Made by a program: the position numbers and the translations under genes | Shown here: piece by piece, positions 47,861 through 59,755 of the stretch | How positions within the stretch are numbered: position 1 is the first letter of the stretch | Layout of the letters: each line of letters opens with the position of its first letter | Notes under the pieces: generated by a model | Database searches by the model: none | What the model was told of the DNA's origin: nothing | Seen by the model: only the letters and a program-made list of their open reading frames with translations | Assembly: GCF_034190915.1 (NCBI RefSeq) | Contig: NW_026947503.1 | Coordinates: 16,648,532-16,712,531, forward strand | Length of the DNA: 64,000 bases | From: Cavia porcellus | Lineage: Eukaryota; Chordata; Mammalia; Rodentia; Caviidae | Direction of reading: 5' to 3'

Positions 47861-48908
47861 ACATACACACACACAGACACTCATACACATATCACACACA
47901 CACAGAAGAAAATGTAAGTTAAGCATTACATACATAAATTTGTAGGATTTTCTATTCAATATCAATTGATGATATTTAAAAGAAATATTATAAATATAAA
48001 AAGAACAAGAATTTGTTATTATAAACCCAAAACTCAAGCTGATAACCCTCTGTCTATGGGTGTTTGAATAGTTTTCTTAACCTCTCATGCTATTTGTGTA
48101 GAGTATACTTAATACTATCATTCATAGAACTATTTTAATAAGTGGATTTCTATGAACTTCTTTGGCCAATATCTCTCACTAAGGAAAAGCATCATGTCAA
48201 TTGTCATTAATTTTATATGACCTGTTTTTCTATTCACACTGCAACACTGATGGTATGGGCTTCAACAACAACAATGTATCATATTTTATAATATAAAAAT
48301 CCAGAATTATGCCCTAGGGTCTCATTAAGAACAAGAACAGCACAGTTAGTTGTATATTAAAAAGTGTGCTTCACTGTTCGCTTTTGTGTGCACAGAGCAA
48401 TCTCTTGTAATGGGAAGAAATATGCTATGATTTTAAAAATACCTATGAAGTTTAAGTGTGTTGAGCTAGGATAAATTATTAGAGAGATTTCTGTCTCTCT
48501 GTGTCTACCTCCATCTCTGTTTCTCTGTCTCTCTCTATCTCTTTTGTGCTAATGTTCTATTGAAGATTGTTGGTATTAGAAATTATGATGGCAGGAAAAT
48601 AGAGAAAAGAAATCTATTAGACAAAAGAGAGTAGAGAAAAACAATTAGAATGGAAATAAATCAGCTCATGCAGCCAATCAAAATAAGATTGACCTACACA
48701 GATTGAGCATGTGGGGCCGTCAGAATCACAAACAAGGAGAAACTTCAAATTTCAATATTTACTCTTTAAATGTAGCTAATGGAATCCTTGGAGATAAATT
48801 ACATATTTTCATATTATTACTCCTTGAGAATACACTGTTAGGTTTTCTTAATCTTTTATATAAACATTTTTAAAATTCATAGTTAATATGATCTCATTAT
48901 TAAAACCA
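47861..48908. other. (AC)n-rich tail and unrecognised sequence
   Basis: A CA-rich stretch to about 47905 is followed by AT-rich DNA with a CT-rich patch at 48490-48545. No gene found. Confidence 0.5.
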
Positions 48909-48909
48909 A

Positions 48910-49075
48910 TACTAATAATAATAGCTACTAGGCACTGATCAAGGGTTTTACATCTATTAGCTCATCAAACTCTTCTAGCTTGACATAATTATGTTTATCC
49001 ATTTTGCAGAAGAAATAGAGACATGGTTTATGAAGAAATGATTCAAGAACCCTCATCCACTAAGTGCTAGTGATA
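48910..49075 (-). mobile_element. MIR SINE
   Basis: 'actaggcactgatcaagg', 'tttacatctattagctcat', 'tccattttgcagaagaaa' and 'tagagacatgg' follow the antisense MIR order ('gccaggcactgtgctaag ... ttttacagatgaggaaactgagg'). An ancient mammalian tRNA-derived SINE. Confidence 0.8.
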
Positions 49076-49796
49076 AATTTCAAATCAAAGTTGCCTAATA
49101 GGAGAATCGTGTCTCTTAAAAGGTTGAAAGAGCGTAGATGTTTAAAAAAAAATCATGATAAGCCTTTGCCAGTCTCAGCCAGGAGTCAGTGATTTAGGAG
49201 AAGCCTGCAGAGGCCCACTACAACAGGCTTTTAGTGTGCTCTAAAACCAGGCGTCAACTTTTAATGCATCTCACCTTTCAGTTTTTGTTGGATGATTCTG
49301 GATAGTCATCAAGTGGGAATGAAAAGGCACACTCAGTGATGCGTGCTTAAATTAGATTGCTCTTATTGCTTTATTTTACCCTGTCATGATAAATCATAAC
49401 ATTTCCATCCCCTGCTTAACTGCATATTAAAATGACATGGGAAGGCAACACTTTAGTGGGCAGGAAATTAAGAGAATGTTTCTTATATCCATGAGAAACA
49501 TTTAGCTTTCAACTCTATTTCTTTGGACTGCATGTGAATGGCATTTTAAAAAATTCAATCTTTTAGCTGTAATATCAATAGCCTTTCTCTTAAGGAAATC
49601 TATACTATTTATGACAGTAATACAGTACTGTATTCACTAATACAGAATAGCAATCTAATCAGAAAAAATAGTACTTGAAACTTGTTTAATGATGAAATGT
49701 ACTCCCTTGTGATAGGCCATAAAATATAGCGATAATTTTTCATTTACTTTATAAACGCAGGTCTTTAACACTTGCTAAAATGCTACGATTTATAGC

Positions 49797-49797
<1 letters not shown>
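49076..49797. other. Unrecognised low-copy sequence
   Basis: The part at 49150-49330 is less AT-rich and has no repeat wording. It is a candidate conserved non-coding block. Confidence 0.35.

Positions 49798-49846
<49 letters not shown>
49798..49846. repeat. (AT)n microsatellite
   Basis: About 24 AT units. Confidence 0.95.
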
Positions 49847-49849
<3 letters not shown>

Positions 49850-50552
49850 GTTGGATACCAAATTGTATATTACCCCAGAGAATTCCTAGGTCCAAAATAT
49901 TTGCTTTTCTTTTCTCCTAAATATCTAGAGATTTCTTAAAATTTTCCCGTATTATCTCACTCATATTACCTCCCAGATACATTATACATCTGGAAAACTG
50001 TTAAAAAGTCACCACTTGCTGTTTGAGTTCAAATAATGTTGAATGTCTCATCTTAACTAACTAATGAAGCAATATTAAGATGGAGCACAATTGGAGATTT
50101 TGAAAAACATTTTAAAACTGTTTTTAGTAGTTTTGTCCAGAATTTCTTGAAATCAAAGTAAAGTTAAGCTGTCTCCAAAAAAACAATACAATGTATTCTC
50201 TCAGCCCAAATACATGACCTTCAAGGTTTTACACAAGGACTTGGTCACTTACAGTTTTATTAGATTTTAGTCACATTCAGGCTATACATTAGGGAATGCT
50301 ATCACTCCAGAAAATTATAAAGCACATTTTGCTCTTATTTCAAGTCATTGTGTAAGCCAATATATTAAATAATTTTAGTATTTTTGAGTTTTATGCAACA
50401 AATATTTCTTTAAAATTTTTCCTGTTGTTCTTTAAAAATTCTGAGTTTATTTCCATTTTACAATATGCTAAATCAAAAGGTGTCAAATAAATATTAAATC
50501 AAAGTCTACCCTGGATAAGAGTTAAAATACACTGTCTACATATTTGGAAATA

Positions 50553-50556
<4 letters not shown>
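49847..50556. other. Unrecognised AT-rich sequence
   Basis: Nothing named between two AT microsatellites. Confidence 0.45.

Positions 50557-50623
<67 letters not shown>
50557..50623. repeat. Compound (AT)n(AG)n microsatellite
   Basis: 19 AT units pass directly into about 14 GA units. Confidence 0.95.
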
Positions 50624-50625
<2 letters not shown>

Positions 50626-51554
50626 GTCAGAATTAATGAAAGAAACACATGCAAATACAAGCAGCAAGGGATTTATCATCTGTGTTTATTGGTCAGTAGC
50701 TAAAGCTCTATAAATTCAATCTCAAAACTAAGAAGAAAATAAGTATAAAACAATGGTAAATACATTAAAGGACAAATAAAACAAACATGCAAATATATGC
50801 ATAAGCAACAAGTACAAACACAAATAGTATATAGGCTTTGAGTTTGAGGAAACCAAAGTAGAAAGTTTTAGATTTTATTTTTAAAAAGAAAAAGTTGTGG
50901 TATGTTATTAGGGGAAAGGACTAGCAAAATAATTCACTGCCCGATATTGTTCAGAAAAATATAAACAAAAACATCTGAAATGCTTAAACATTTGAGTTAA
51001 ATGTCAGTGCCCAATTCGTTAGGCAACCAAACAATAATAAAAACATAGTAGAACTCCCAAATTAGTTAAGAAAATAACAAGAAACATTGAAGAAAATTCA
51101 ATCAACAAAAATGCAATAAATGAGAAACCAAACAAGTAGAAAAATACAAAGAATGATAAGGTAAATTCAAACAATATATTAAAATACTTATAATTAATTT
51201 TAAATAATTTTAATCTTTAATATACATAGAAACCACCAATGGCCTTTGAAGAGTTAAAAAAATGAAAATATTAAGCTAGTATGTTTATAGAACAGAATTG
51301 AAAAGATTACTAAACACTAAATCAAAGTGGAGAAAAATTGATACATTTAAGTACCTTAAATTTAAGATTTTCTATTAATAAATAGAAGAAAAATTATAAG
51401 CAAAATCATTCATGTGCTAATTAAAATATCTGCTAATTAAATTACTCACAAATTATTTATATCCAGGATATATAAAAATTTCTAAATTTACAAAAATTAC
51501 AAGCATGTAAAGTGAATAATGATGCAAATGTTATTTCACAGAAATGAAACATAA
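50624..51554. other. A-rich sequence
   Basis: A-rich on the plus strand and may be a very degenerate sense L1, but there is no firm anchor. Confidence 0.35.
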
Positions 51555-51655
51555 ACATGGCTGTCAGATATGAAGGCCTGTGTGGCAAGTGTGAGCTCCT
51601 GAATTTGATTCCTTGTACCCCCCACTCCAAAAAAAAAAGCATGGCTGTCAGGCAT
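51555..51655 (+). mobile_element. 5'-truncated ID-type SINE with target-site duplication
   Basis: The body 'gtggcaagtgtgagctcctg' with 'tttgattccttgtaccc' and an A10 tail is bracketed by 'atggctgtca' at 51557-51566 and 51641-51650. Only the 3' half of the SINE is present. Confidence 0.75.
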
Positions 51656-51729
51656 AGGGCGAGTATACTTCATTTTATTAGTAATTAAGAAAATGCAGAA
51701 AAACATTCCTACTAATTCAATGGACCAAA

Positions 51730-52190
51730 ACCTTAACATCTGATAAAAATGAACATTCATGTGGGATTGCTAAACTACAACTGTTGAATGTATAAATTGA
51801 TAAAACCTCATAAAATTAATTAGGCATTACTCTGTACAACTGAACATACAAATGCATTGCAACCCAACAATTATATATGCCTATGTGGACATGTGTTGCA
51901 TATAAATACTAAAACTTTCTAAAGTTACTAACATACATATGTTTGTACATTCAAAATATGAATGCATTCACATATGCATATATAAATAAATCAAAAGAAC
52001 ATATTTTTATGAAACAATGTGTAAAATACTTTTCCTTTGCAAGTATTACTAATAATCAGATATACACCGAAAAAAGTTGAAAGTTCATTTTAAGTAGAAT
52101 GAAATGATATACTTTGGTTTATTCGTATAGTGAAATATTAGTCACTATTATTTAATAATTTCATGTATAATTATATAAACATTTTCCTGA
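51730..52190 (+). mobile_element. Old L1 ORF2 C-terminal segment, sense
   Basis: 'aaattgataaaacctcat', 'cattgcaacccaacaatt', 'tggtttattcgtatagtg' and 'aaatattagtcactatt' follow the L1M-type order ('tgacccagcaattcc ... catacaatggaatactatgcagcc'). Highly diverged, so an ancient insertion with no open frame. Confidence 0.6.
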
Positions 52191-52638
52191 TGACAAATAT
52201 TTTGAATTTTACATTTGTATGAGTTAAAGTGAGAGGCAACATTTTTCCACCCAAATTCATCATTAATTACTAACATATGCACGAATAACAAGTACCACAT
52301 TTTAGAAGGGTTTTTGTATCAACATTGATAGTCACTGATTTGCCATGTAACTTAACAAGGTAGAACTGATCCTTGATACTTCAAGTAAAACAATAATGAA
52401 GAGAAGTATTTTCCACTGTTCCTGTATCACAAGTTAGACAATGTCACACTGCAGAACCAGAAGGAGTGGGAAAAGATAACAGATTATTTTTATTCTGAGA
52501 TACAATTTCCCCTTTACTTTATGAACAATATTTTGATTGTTAAGTGAACATTTTTTATAGAAATTCTACATACTCAATGTTACGAATCATGAAAACCATT
52601 GTTTCTTCAAAAATAACCAGTAAAACCTTACTGATTTT
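52191..52638. other. Unrecognised AT-rich sequence
   Basis: It may extend the old L1 3' region; no landmarks. Confidence 0.35.
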
Positions 52639-52639
52639 C

Positions 52640-52830
52640 TGTGCCACGATGAATTGTGATGGAAGGTGAATTTCCACTATTAAAATAAATGGAGGAAGTG
52701 GGGAGGGAAAAATGGAAACGGAAAAAAAACGAATTAAGTTGTGCTATGTGCATGTACCAACATGCAGGATGAAGGTAATCATGTGCTGCAAACATGTACT
52801 AATGAAAACAAAAATTTCAGAAAGTTAAAA
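52640..52830 (+). mobile_element. Short L1 3' UTR end, sense
   Basis: A purine-rich part ('ggaggaagtggggagggaaa') is followed by 'gctatgtgcatgtaccaac' and 'caaacatgtactaatgaaaa' with an A-rich end. The last two phrases are shared with 38.33-38.43 kb. A purine-rich 3' UTR is usual in mammalian L1. Confidence 0.55.
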
Positions 52831-53224
52831 TAAGTGACTTTGGCTCACTTAAAATGATCACTTAATTAGTTCGTAAGCATTGTTCAGCAAAAATGGCTCA
52901 TTAATTATAAGGCAAAAATGTATTTAAGCTTATGGTCTTTTATTAATTGCATTGTTTTTATTTCCTACAAATGTTTTCTAAGGGTATTAGTAGCTTTCTA
53001 TCTACTTCACCTTGTCTTTGGCTACTGTTACTTGAAACATTTCATAATTTAATCTATAATTTTGCCATTGGGTCAAGTTGGAATTATGATTTTGTGCAAC
53101 ACATTTAACAATAACATAGCACTACTGAGTCACAGGGATTTCTTTCTTAAATACAACTTTTGTTGTCTTTATTTTTCATATTTATCTCAGGGGATTTATC
53201 TCAAAAACTTTTCACACTCAGCCC
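52831..53224. other. Unrecognised AT-rich sequence
   Basis: No element recognised. The 104-residue plus frame 53062-53376 ends in the antisense B1 that follows and is not a gene. Confidence 0.45.
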
Positions 53225-53350
53225 TTTTTTGGTTTTTGAGACATATCTTAACTAAGTTGCTAAATCGCTGGACTGAACTCCTGCGATTCTCATGCCTCAG
53301 CCTCCCAGGGTGCTGGTATTACAGGCATGCAGCACCACTTCCAGCTCCTG
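53225..53350 (-). mobile_element. B1-like SINE, antisense
   Basis: 'tttttggtttttgagacat', 'gctggactgaactcctgcg', 'tcatgcctcagcctcccag' and 'ggtattacaggcatgcagc' are clear antisense B1/Alu wording. Confidence 0.85.
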
Positions 53351-55774
53351 TTGAATTTTTAACATTGCATATTTAGAAGCAGCATAATTTATATTAAAGT
53401 CAGTTGAACACCACCCTGATAGTATTGGTTGACTAAATAACAGTGCAAGTGCTGAGTTCTTAAATGACTTTGCTTTGCAATTATATTAGAATGAAATCTG
53501 TTACCTGCAGGGGGCTTAAGGGGGGGGGCAACTCTTAAATGTATAAAATGCCTTCAAAACCTGGCAGTGCAGATTCTGGTTCCCTAAGTGCCTTCCTGGC
53601 TCCTGGCCATGGTGTGCGAGACAGCAGGTTCTTAGTTTCTCCCAGCACAGGGTCTGATGTACATTCCAGAGTGCAGATCTGAGTGAAGCTATTGATCAGG
53701 GATGATTTGCTCTCTTGCAGAGTCAAGCTTTTGCTACCTTTTGGCCTTGTTAGTGAAACTAGTCAGGAAGAAAAATGCACATTTAGTTTCAGGGTTACAG
53801 AAGCGAATGAAAATGTGTCTTAAATGGCGTCATTAGATTCTGGCAGGCTATGCTCATAACTACCTAATTGATGGGCTACATTGTTTGGTCTAATCATAGG
53901 CTTAATTCTTCTTTCTCTACCATCAAATATAGATCATTAGTTTTCATATTGAGACACTAATTTAAATTTGTAATCTACTATACTATTTTATATCAAGACC
54001 TACAGAGGAAAACTATCTAGGCTAAGGTTAGAATTGAGATAAAGATGTAGCATAAGCCAATGATATCTTATTCTTTGTGATCACACAACTCGTTTATGCC
54101 AGTTTTTCTGAAACCATACGTAGTATGGGGAAAAATTTGGGCCCAAAATTCACCTGTGTGAAGAATCAAGCCCGAGTACCTTCTCCAACACTGCTGACCT
54201 AGGTTTCACTATCTCTAACCTGAACATATTTTCAAAGCTAGTGCTGATTCTCTGGCTGGTCAACTTCTAAATGCAAGCAGGGTGGGAGGTTTGCCTGAAA
54301 GCAAAGGGCACATTGTAGATCAAAGAGTGCTTTATGGGGAACTCTCACCGTGTGTCAGCTACACAGGAGAACCTGGCCAAATCAGATTCTTTTAGGGCAC
54401 AAACACATTATTGCATCTAAGGGCGAAAATCGTCTACATGCAAGAAGAAACAGCAAGAAACCTACTTCTGTGTGTGTTTATCATTTCACCTTGCAAAAAG
54501 TATGTGCATAATGTATAGACATGATTTTTAATTTGAGGAAAATTTAAATTAACATGTTAGCTGTTGGAATGCAAACCTAGTGTAAAGTGGAACTTCCTGT
54601 TGATTATTAACAACAAAAATGTTTTATGAAATACATGTTTTTTTGCTAAATTCTGTGGACTACCCATTTTACTGGCTATTTTGTCCAAAATAGATAGAAT
54701 TGAAACAAGACAGGACTGTTAGAAATTACATTATAACATTTCCCTACTTACATTCATTTTCCTGTCTGAGTCCTCAGACTGTGTTCAAGTCATTTGTCTT
54801 TGGCATTTTCAGAAACTGGGTTAAGGTTGCTGTATTTGGAACCACAGGTGCACTGACTTGCATTCTATCTAGCTACTAACCTAAGCATTTCAAAAAACCA
54901 CAATTGTCTTTATTAAGCTCTTCACATAAGGCCTGATTAAAATGACAACAGAGAGATGGCAAGGAATTAATTGTAGGTTTTATGAAAGTAAAACAGCCGT
55001 AAAGTTACACATATAATCAAACAAGCTGAGGCACTACTCCTACCCTAATCTTTGGAGAATAGTTCCTACTATTATGAAAAGGCAAACAGAATGAGGCCGT
55101 CTTGACCTCCATCCACAGGAAAAATGCTAGTGACATGTAGGCACTGGCTCTAATAACACCACAGGTTTACAGATTATAATGAAAGGTGATCATGGAATTA
55201 AAATATTCCCACTATAAAGAAATGACTTCAATATTTTGGAGGCAAACAGGTATAAGAGCACCTTAGTGGTAAAAATAAGTGTTTAGTACTTTAATCATAA
55301 GTGAGAGCAATCATTGGATGTTTTATTTTTTATGCTGAGACAATTATAATATAAAGTATAAATGTATGCTACAAAAAAGATAAAAGCATGTTAAGTAAGT
55401 TTGGTAACAAACATTATGGATTTATTGCTAGCAGATATTTTCTCCATTTCTATCTTATATTTGTGACTCATTTTTCTACTCTTTTTGTTATGTATCTCTG
55501 TTCTTATCTCAAAAATTGATATTCATTATGGATGTCCCTATAGCATATAATAAATAAGAGTTTTATATGCTTTTATACAAGTCTGATGATATTGAAAGTG
55601 CTCAGGGAGATAGCAAAGAAGTAAACATTATTACTTTTTGGAAATTTATATTATAGCTTTGGGAATTAACCTACCAAACTCAGTACAAAAAAAAAATCAA
55701 AGAGCAGTTTTCAAAAGGCTTGGATTATTTGTATATTGCAGAGGAACATACTATCCTAAACATAGCAGTTTGAA
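53351..55774. other. Unrecognised sequence
   Basis: 2.4 kb with no repeat I can name. 53.5-53.75 kb and 54.1-54.4 kb are less AT-rich. The G9 run near 53520 is a single run, so no quadruplex is predicted. No plausible exon found. Confidence 0.4.
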
Positions 55775-56320
55775 AGCATAAACATTGTTTTATCTCACAG
55801 CTTTGGGTATTAAAAATTCACCATTAGTTTCGCAGAGTACTTCTTGTCCAGGATCTCTGATAAATTTGTGCTGAGAATGTCAGCAGGTTTGAAGCCTTAC
55901 CTTAGAGGAAATAAAATCAGTTCACCCATAGGACAATTGAGTGGGGACCTTGCAACCTGTGATCACGAAGTTTCTTTCCATCAAGTTGTCTCACACATGA
56001 CTTCCTCCAAAATTATCAAAGAAGAAGAAGAAGAAAAAGAAGAAGAAGAAGGAGGAGGAGGAGGAGGAGGAGGAGGAGGAGGAGGAGGAGGAGGAGGAGA
56101 GAGAAGAAGAAGAAGAAGAAGAAGAAGAAGAAGAAGAAGAAGAAGAAGAAGAAGAAGAAGAAGAAGAAGAAGAAGGAGAAGAAGAGATAAGCATAATGTT
56201 TTCAATGTTTTAGTTTTCAAAGTTGCACAATATCATTTAGTCATACTGGCTAGAATTATGTCTTCAAGACCAGCACATTCACACAAGAATGCAAAAGTTA
56301 AGGAAGCCATACTAAAGAAT
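55775..56320 (-). mobile_element. MLT1-like LTR fragment expanded by a purine tract
   Basis: 'tatctcacagctttggg', 'ccaggatctctgataaat' and 'atgtcagcaggtttgaag' before the purine tract, and 'atcatttagtcatactggc' after it, resemble an antisense MLT1-type MaLR LTR ('ttctcacagttctgtggg ... agatgtcagc', 'ccatattctattggtta'). The assignment is from memory and tentative. Confidence 0.4.
56018..56187. repeat. Long GAA/GGA polypurine tract
   Basis: About 170 bp of pure purine on the plus strand: a GAA block (with one AAA slip), about 16 GGA units (to 56099), then about 25 GAA units. Mirror-symmetric purine-pyrimidine DNA of this kind can form triplexes. It produces Glu/Gly/Arg (plus) and Leu/Pro/Ser (minus) frames of up to 160 residues that are not genes. 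Confidence 0.95.
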
Positions 56321-57238
56321 GTATAGATGCATCTTAATTCACTGTGTTCTGGTCTCATATTCATGTCTGGAATATGCTTTTGTCTCCTTATCTCATTGTT
56401 CTGTCATCTGTTGTTTTTCCAATTTTTATAACATTAGCCTGTTCCCTAGAAGCTACTTCAATTTTATGATAGTAATTTTTATTCAAGCCCTGTGATTCTG
56501 GGAAATAATAATGATTAAAGAAATTCCATGACCACCTCCCTTCCCAGTTCCTGGAAATGGCTGCATGTAAAGCATTGCCTTCTCTGTATAACATGTGAAT
56601 GATGTTCTGTTATTTATCTACAATATCAGCAACACCCTCTGAATTCCTGTTCTTTAGTGCATTAGTTAGTTGATTTCTCCCCACAAATATCTATAATAAC
56701 AAAATGCTTGTGAACCAAACTTTGGTGAAACTTTTCATCTTCCTGAAAGTCTCCTTTATCTTATATAAGAATATTACATCCCACCAAGGATTCGTCCCAA
56801 CACTAGGTTTACTTCGAGGTAAAATATCTTCTGATCTGCTGTAAGCTCAAGCCAATTCTTCTTGCTTATTCCACTTCACCATACTGGTGATTTCTAGCTT
56901 TGCTTATTTTTCCCTCCTGAAAAAGAACCACTGGCCTAGGCTTGGAAAGCATTGTGGATCCATGTCCACAGTGTTTTCCCTGTTGTAACAAAACTCCTCC
57001 CCACAGTAGCTCGCTTCACTAATAAAATAAAATTTCATATGAAGTCTCTCCTTATGTATGACCAGATGTATTTTTATTTGATGGCCAGAAGATCATTTAT
57101 AATACTTGCAATGTAAATGGCTCTTTCTTGAATCCTTTATCATAACAGATTATACCGTGCAATCTACTCCTCAATTACATGACTGTTCCCATTGGATTCT
57201 AAACTTCTCCCTGGTGAGTCTTTCTCTTCTTCAATTTT
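56321..57238. other. Unrecognised sequence
   Basis: Moderate composition and no named repeat. 56.86-57.05 kb has LTR-like wording ('aataaaataaaatttcat' near a pyrimidine-rich block), but I cannot assign it. Confidence 0.35.
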
Positions 57239-57239
57239 G

Positions 57240-57420
57240 AATAATTCATCTATGCAGCTATTAAATCTTGATCTTTTTTCCAAGGAATATTTCCCTGATT
57301 CTACTTCATTACTCTTTGTTGATCTATTTACTTGTCTTTTTCTTGTTCATTTAGAATTACCAATGGGGGTGTTCAGAAAGATTGTATCAAAGTGATTCTT
57401 GTTACATTCAACATGGTTGT
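57240..57420 (+). mobile_element. Possible L2 fragment
   Basis: 'ttttttccaaggaatatttc' with 'ccctgattctacttc' resembles the L2 3' segment ('cctccaggaagccttccctgac'). Weak. Confidence 0.3.
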
Positions 57421-57673
57421 AAAACTATACACTATCACACTATACAGTAAACACATAGCAGCATAACTATGACAGTGTTCAGCAGACATATGAACTACTC
57501 TGATTTGTTAGCAACTACAAATAATAGTAATGCAAAGTCTGTATTTGTAAAAGTTTATAATTCAGATGTTTGTAAGTCAGGGATTTACATTATTCATTAC
57601 ACATGTTTGAGAATCTTGATACACATATGGAGTGGATTATTATTTGCAAAAATTATTTAAATCCATCTCTAGT

Positions 57674-59378
57674 TTTCGTATAAGAGCAATGCTTTCTGTA
57701 AGAATGACTTTGGGAGTTTTATTACAGAGTAGCAGTGGAACAGTGGATTTAGTAGTAGAGGATTAGTGTAATCAGATGTCCTCTGAAGGCCTTTTAGAAT
57801 TCAGCAGCGAAATCATCAGAACCTGGGCTTTTCATTTCTTAGTAGTTTTTTTTTTTTTTTTTTTTAACTTACTACTTCTTCAATTTCATTGAATGATATT
57901 GGATTGTTCAGAAATTTTATATCTTTTGACTTACATTTGGTAATTCATACAAATCCAGGATTTAATATATTTCCTCTGAAATTTCCATCATACTCTAGTA
58001 CAGATTTTCAAGTAGGTATTGATAATCTTCTAGATTTCTGCAGGATCTTTTGTGATTTTCCCCTTTTCATTTCTAGTTGGATGGATTTGGGTCTTTTCTT
58101 TCCTTGTTTAGATAAGGTTGGCTAATATTTCTCAATTTTAACCTTTCAAAGAATCAACTCTTCAATTATTTATATTGTTTTCTTAGTCATAAATACATAA
58201 GTCCATTCTTCATATGAACTTTGGTTTAACATGTTCTTTTCTAGTAGTTTGAGGTTCAACACTAGGTTATTTATCTGAGCTTGCCCCATTTTTCTGATGT
58301 AGGAAATCTTCACTGTAAACTGACTGAACTGCTTTACCGTGTCACATAAGTTCCAGTATGTCCTACTGGCATCTGATAAAAGCCATCTATGACAAACAGC
58401 CAAAATCAAACTAAATGATCAAAAACTGAAAGTTTTCACACTAAAACCAGGAAACAAAAACAAGAATGCCCACCACTCTTTTCAATATAATTCTACAAAC
58501 ATTAGACAGAGCAGTTAGGAAAGAAAAAGGAATAAAGGGCACATGGACAAGAGAGGAAAAAATTAAATTATAATGTGTTATAGAAACCATAATATTTCAT
58601 ATAAAAGACACCACCAAAAACTCCAAGACTCTTAAATTTAATTTAAAAAATGCAGTAACATAGCAGGACAAAATATCAGAACTCAAAAAAAGTAAGTAAC
58701 ATTCATGTATACAATTAAAATATTTACAGAAAGAAAAATTAGGAAATCAACACATTTCATAGCACCATTCCCCCAAAAAGGAAGTGTTTAAGAATAAATC
58801 TAATGAAGGAAATCAAAGGTAGTACATTGAAAGGTACAATGCTCTAAAAAAGAAGATGGAAGAGGAGATTGGAAAATAGAAAATATATCCCATGTTCTTC
58901 AAAGGGAAGAGTGAATAATGTGAAATGGCCAACTTCCAAAACTGTCATACAATCTTCATGAAACCCCAATAAAAAAATAGCATATCTCATAAAACTAGAG
59001 AAAATGTCATAAAATTCATTTGTAGCCTGAAAAGACCTAGAATAGCAAGAGCAGTTCTAGGCAACAAATACAAGGCAGGGTGGATCACAACCACAAATTA
59101 AAAGTTATACTATAAAGCTACCAGTATAAAAACAACACATACTGTCAGAACAACAGACCCAAGGATCAGTGGAGCAGAATAGAATATGCAGAGACAACTC
59201 CAAAAAACTCAGTTTATCTTTCATAAAGAATAAAATAAAATAAAGGTTTCACTGAAAGCCTCTAAAATAAGTAGTTCTGGAAAAACTATAATTTCATACA
59301 ACAAAGATTAAATATAGACCCATTTCTCTCACCGTGCATTAAAGTAATAACGAATCAAAGTCTGAGGGACATTAACTA
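57674..59378 (+). mobile_element. L1 with 5' inversion (twin-priming structure)
   Basis: Plus strand 57674-58378 reads ORF2 backwards from RT toward endonuclease (minus frame 58170-58409 has 'MGQAQINNLVLNLKLLEKN'). At 58378 the direction flips and ORF2 reads forward from 'agccatctatgacaaacagc' through the RT and C-terminal regions to about 59375 ('cccatttctctcaccgtgc'). The forward part starts a few hundred bases 3' of where the inverted part starts, the classic result of twin priming with a junction deletion. The RT catalytic box region is deleted in the forward part near 58.57 kb. Confidence 0.75.
57846..57865. repeat. Poly(T) run inside inverted L1
   Basis: About 19 T bases within antisense ORF2; an expansion and not a tail. 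Confidence 0.85.
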
Positions 59379-59677
59379 AGACTTTTTCCCAATTTGTGGG
59401 TTTTCTTTTCACTATGCTGGAGATTTTTTTCAACATGCAGAAACTCTTTAATAAGACATGATCCCAGTTATTGATTCTGTGAAGTATTTGCCAGGGGTTT
59501 GATTCTTGTTTGTGTCTGCCCTATGTCTTCAAAATTTCTACATACGTTGTCTTCCAACATATTTAGTGTTTCTGTTTTAATATTTAGATCTTTGAACCAT
59601 TTAGACTTTAGTTTAGTACATAGTTTTACTCATTATGATTTTAACATTGAATCCACATTGTCAAAAATATATATTTT
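59379..59677 (-). mobile_element. L1 ORF2 C-terminal segment, antisense
   Basis: 'tgcagaaactctttaataag', 'atcccagttattgattctg' and 'tttgaaccatttagacttt' are antisense ORF2 C-terminal wording. It adjoins the forward segment almost base to base. In L1 coordinates it covers sequence just downstream of where the forward segment stops, as if the rest of the element had been inverted. Confidence 0.75.
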
Positions 59678-59755
59678 TTGTACAGTGGATCAAGCTCACA
59701 AGCTCATGCTTGCCAGGCAGGTGCTTATGCCACTGAGATAAATCCTCAGCCCAGA
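59678..59755 (-). mobile_element. ID-type SINE, antisense
   Basis: 'gtggatcaagctcacaagc', 'atgcttgccaggcaggtgc' and 'ccactgagataaatcctcag' form an antisense tRNA-derived SINE, directly abutting the L1 piece. Confidence 0.7.

Noticed and set aside
53512..53530. G-quadruplex candidate
   Set aside because: One G run only; four are needed.
55981..56220. Leucine/proline-rich and serine-rich minus-strand frames
   Set aside because: Complementary readings of the same purine tract.
55844..56326. 160-residue open frame with Glu, Gly and Arg runs
   Set aside because: Its middle is the GAA/GGA microsatellite, which has no stops in this frame. The unique flanks resemble an LTR fragment and carry no domain.
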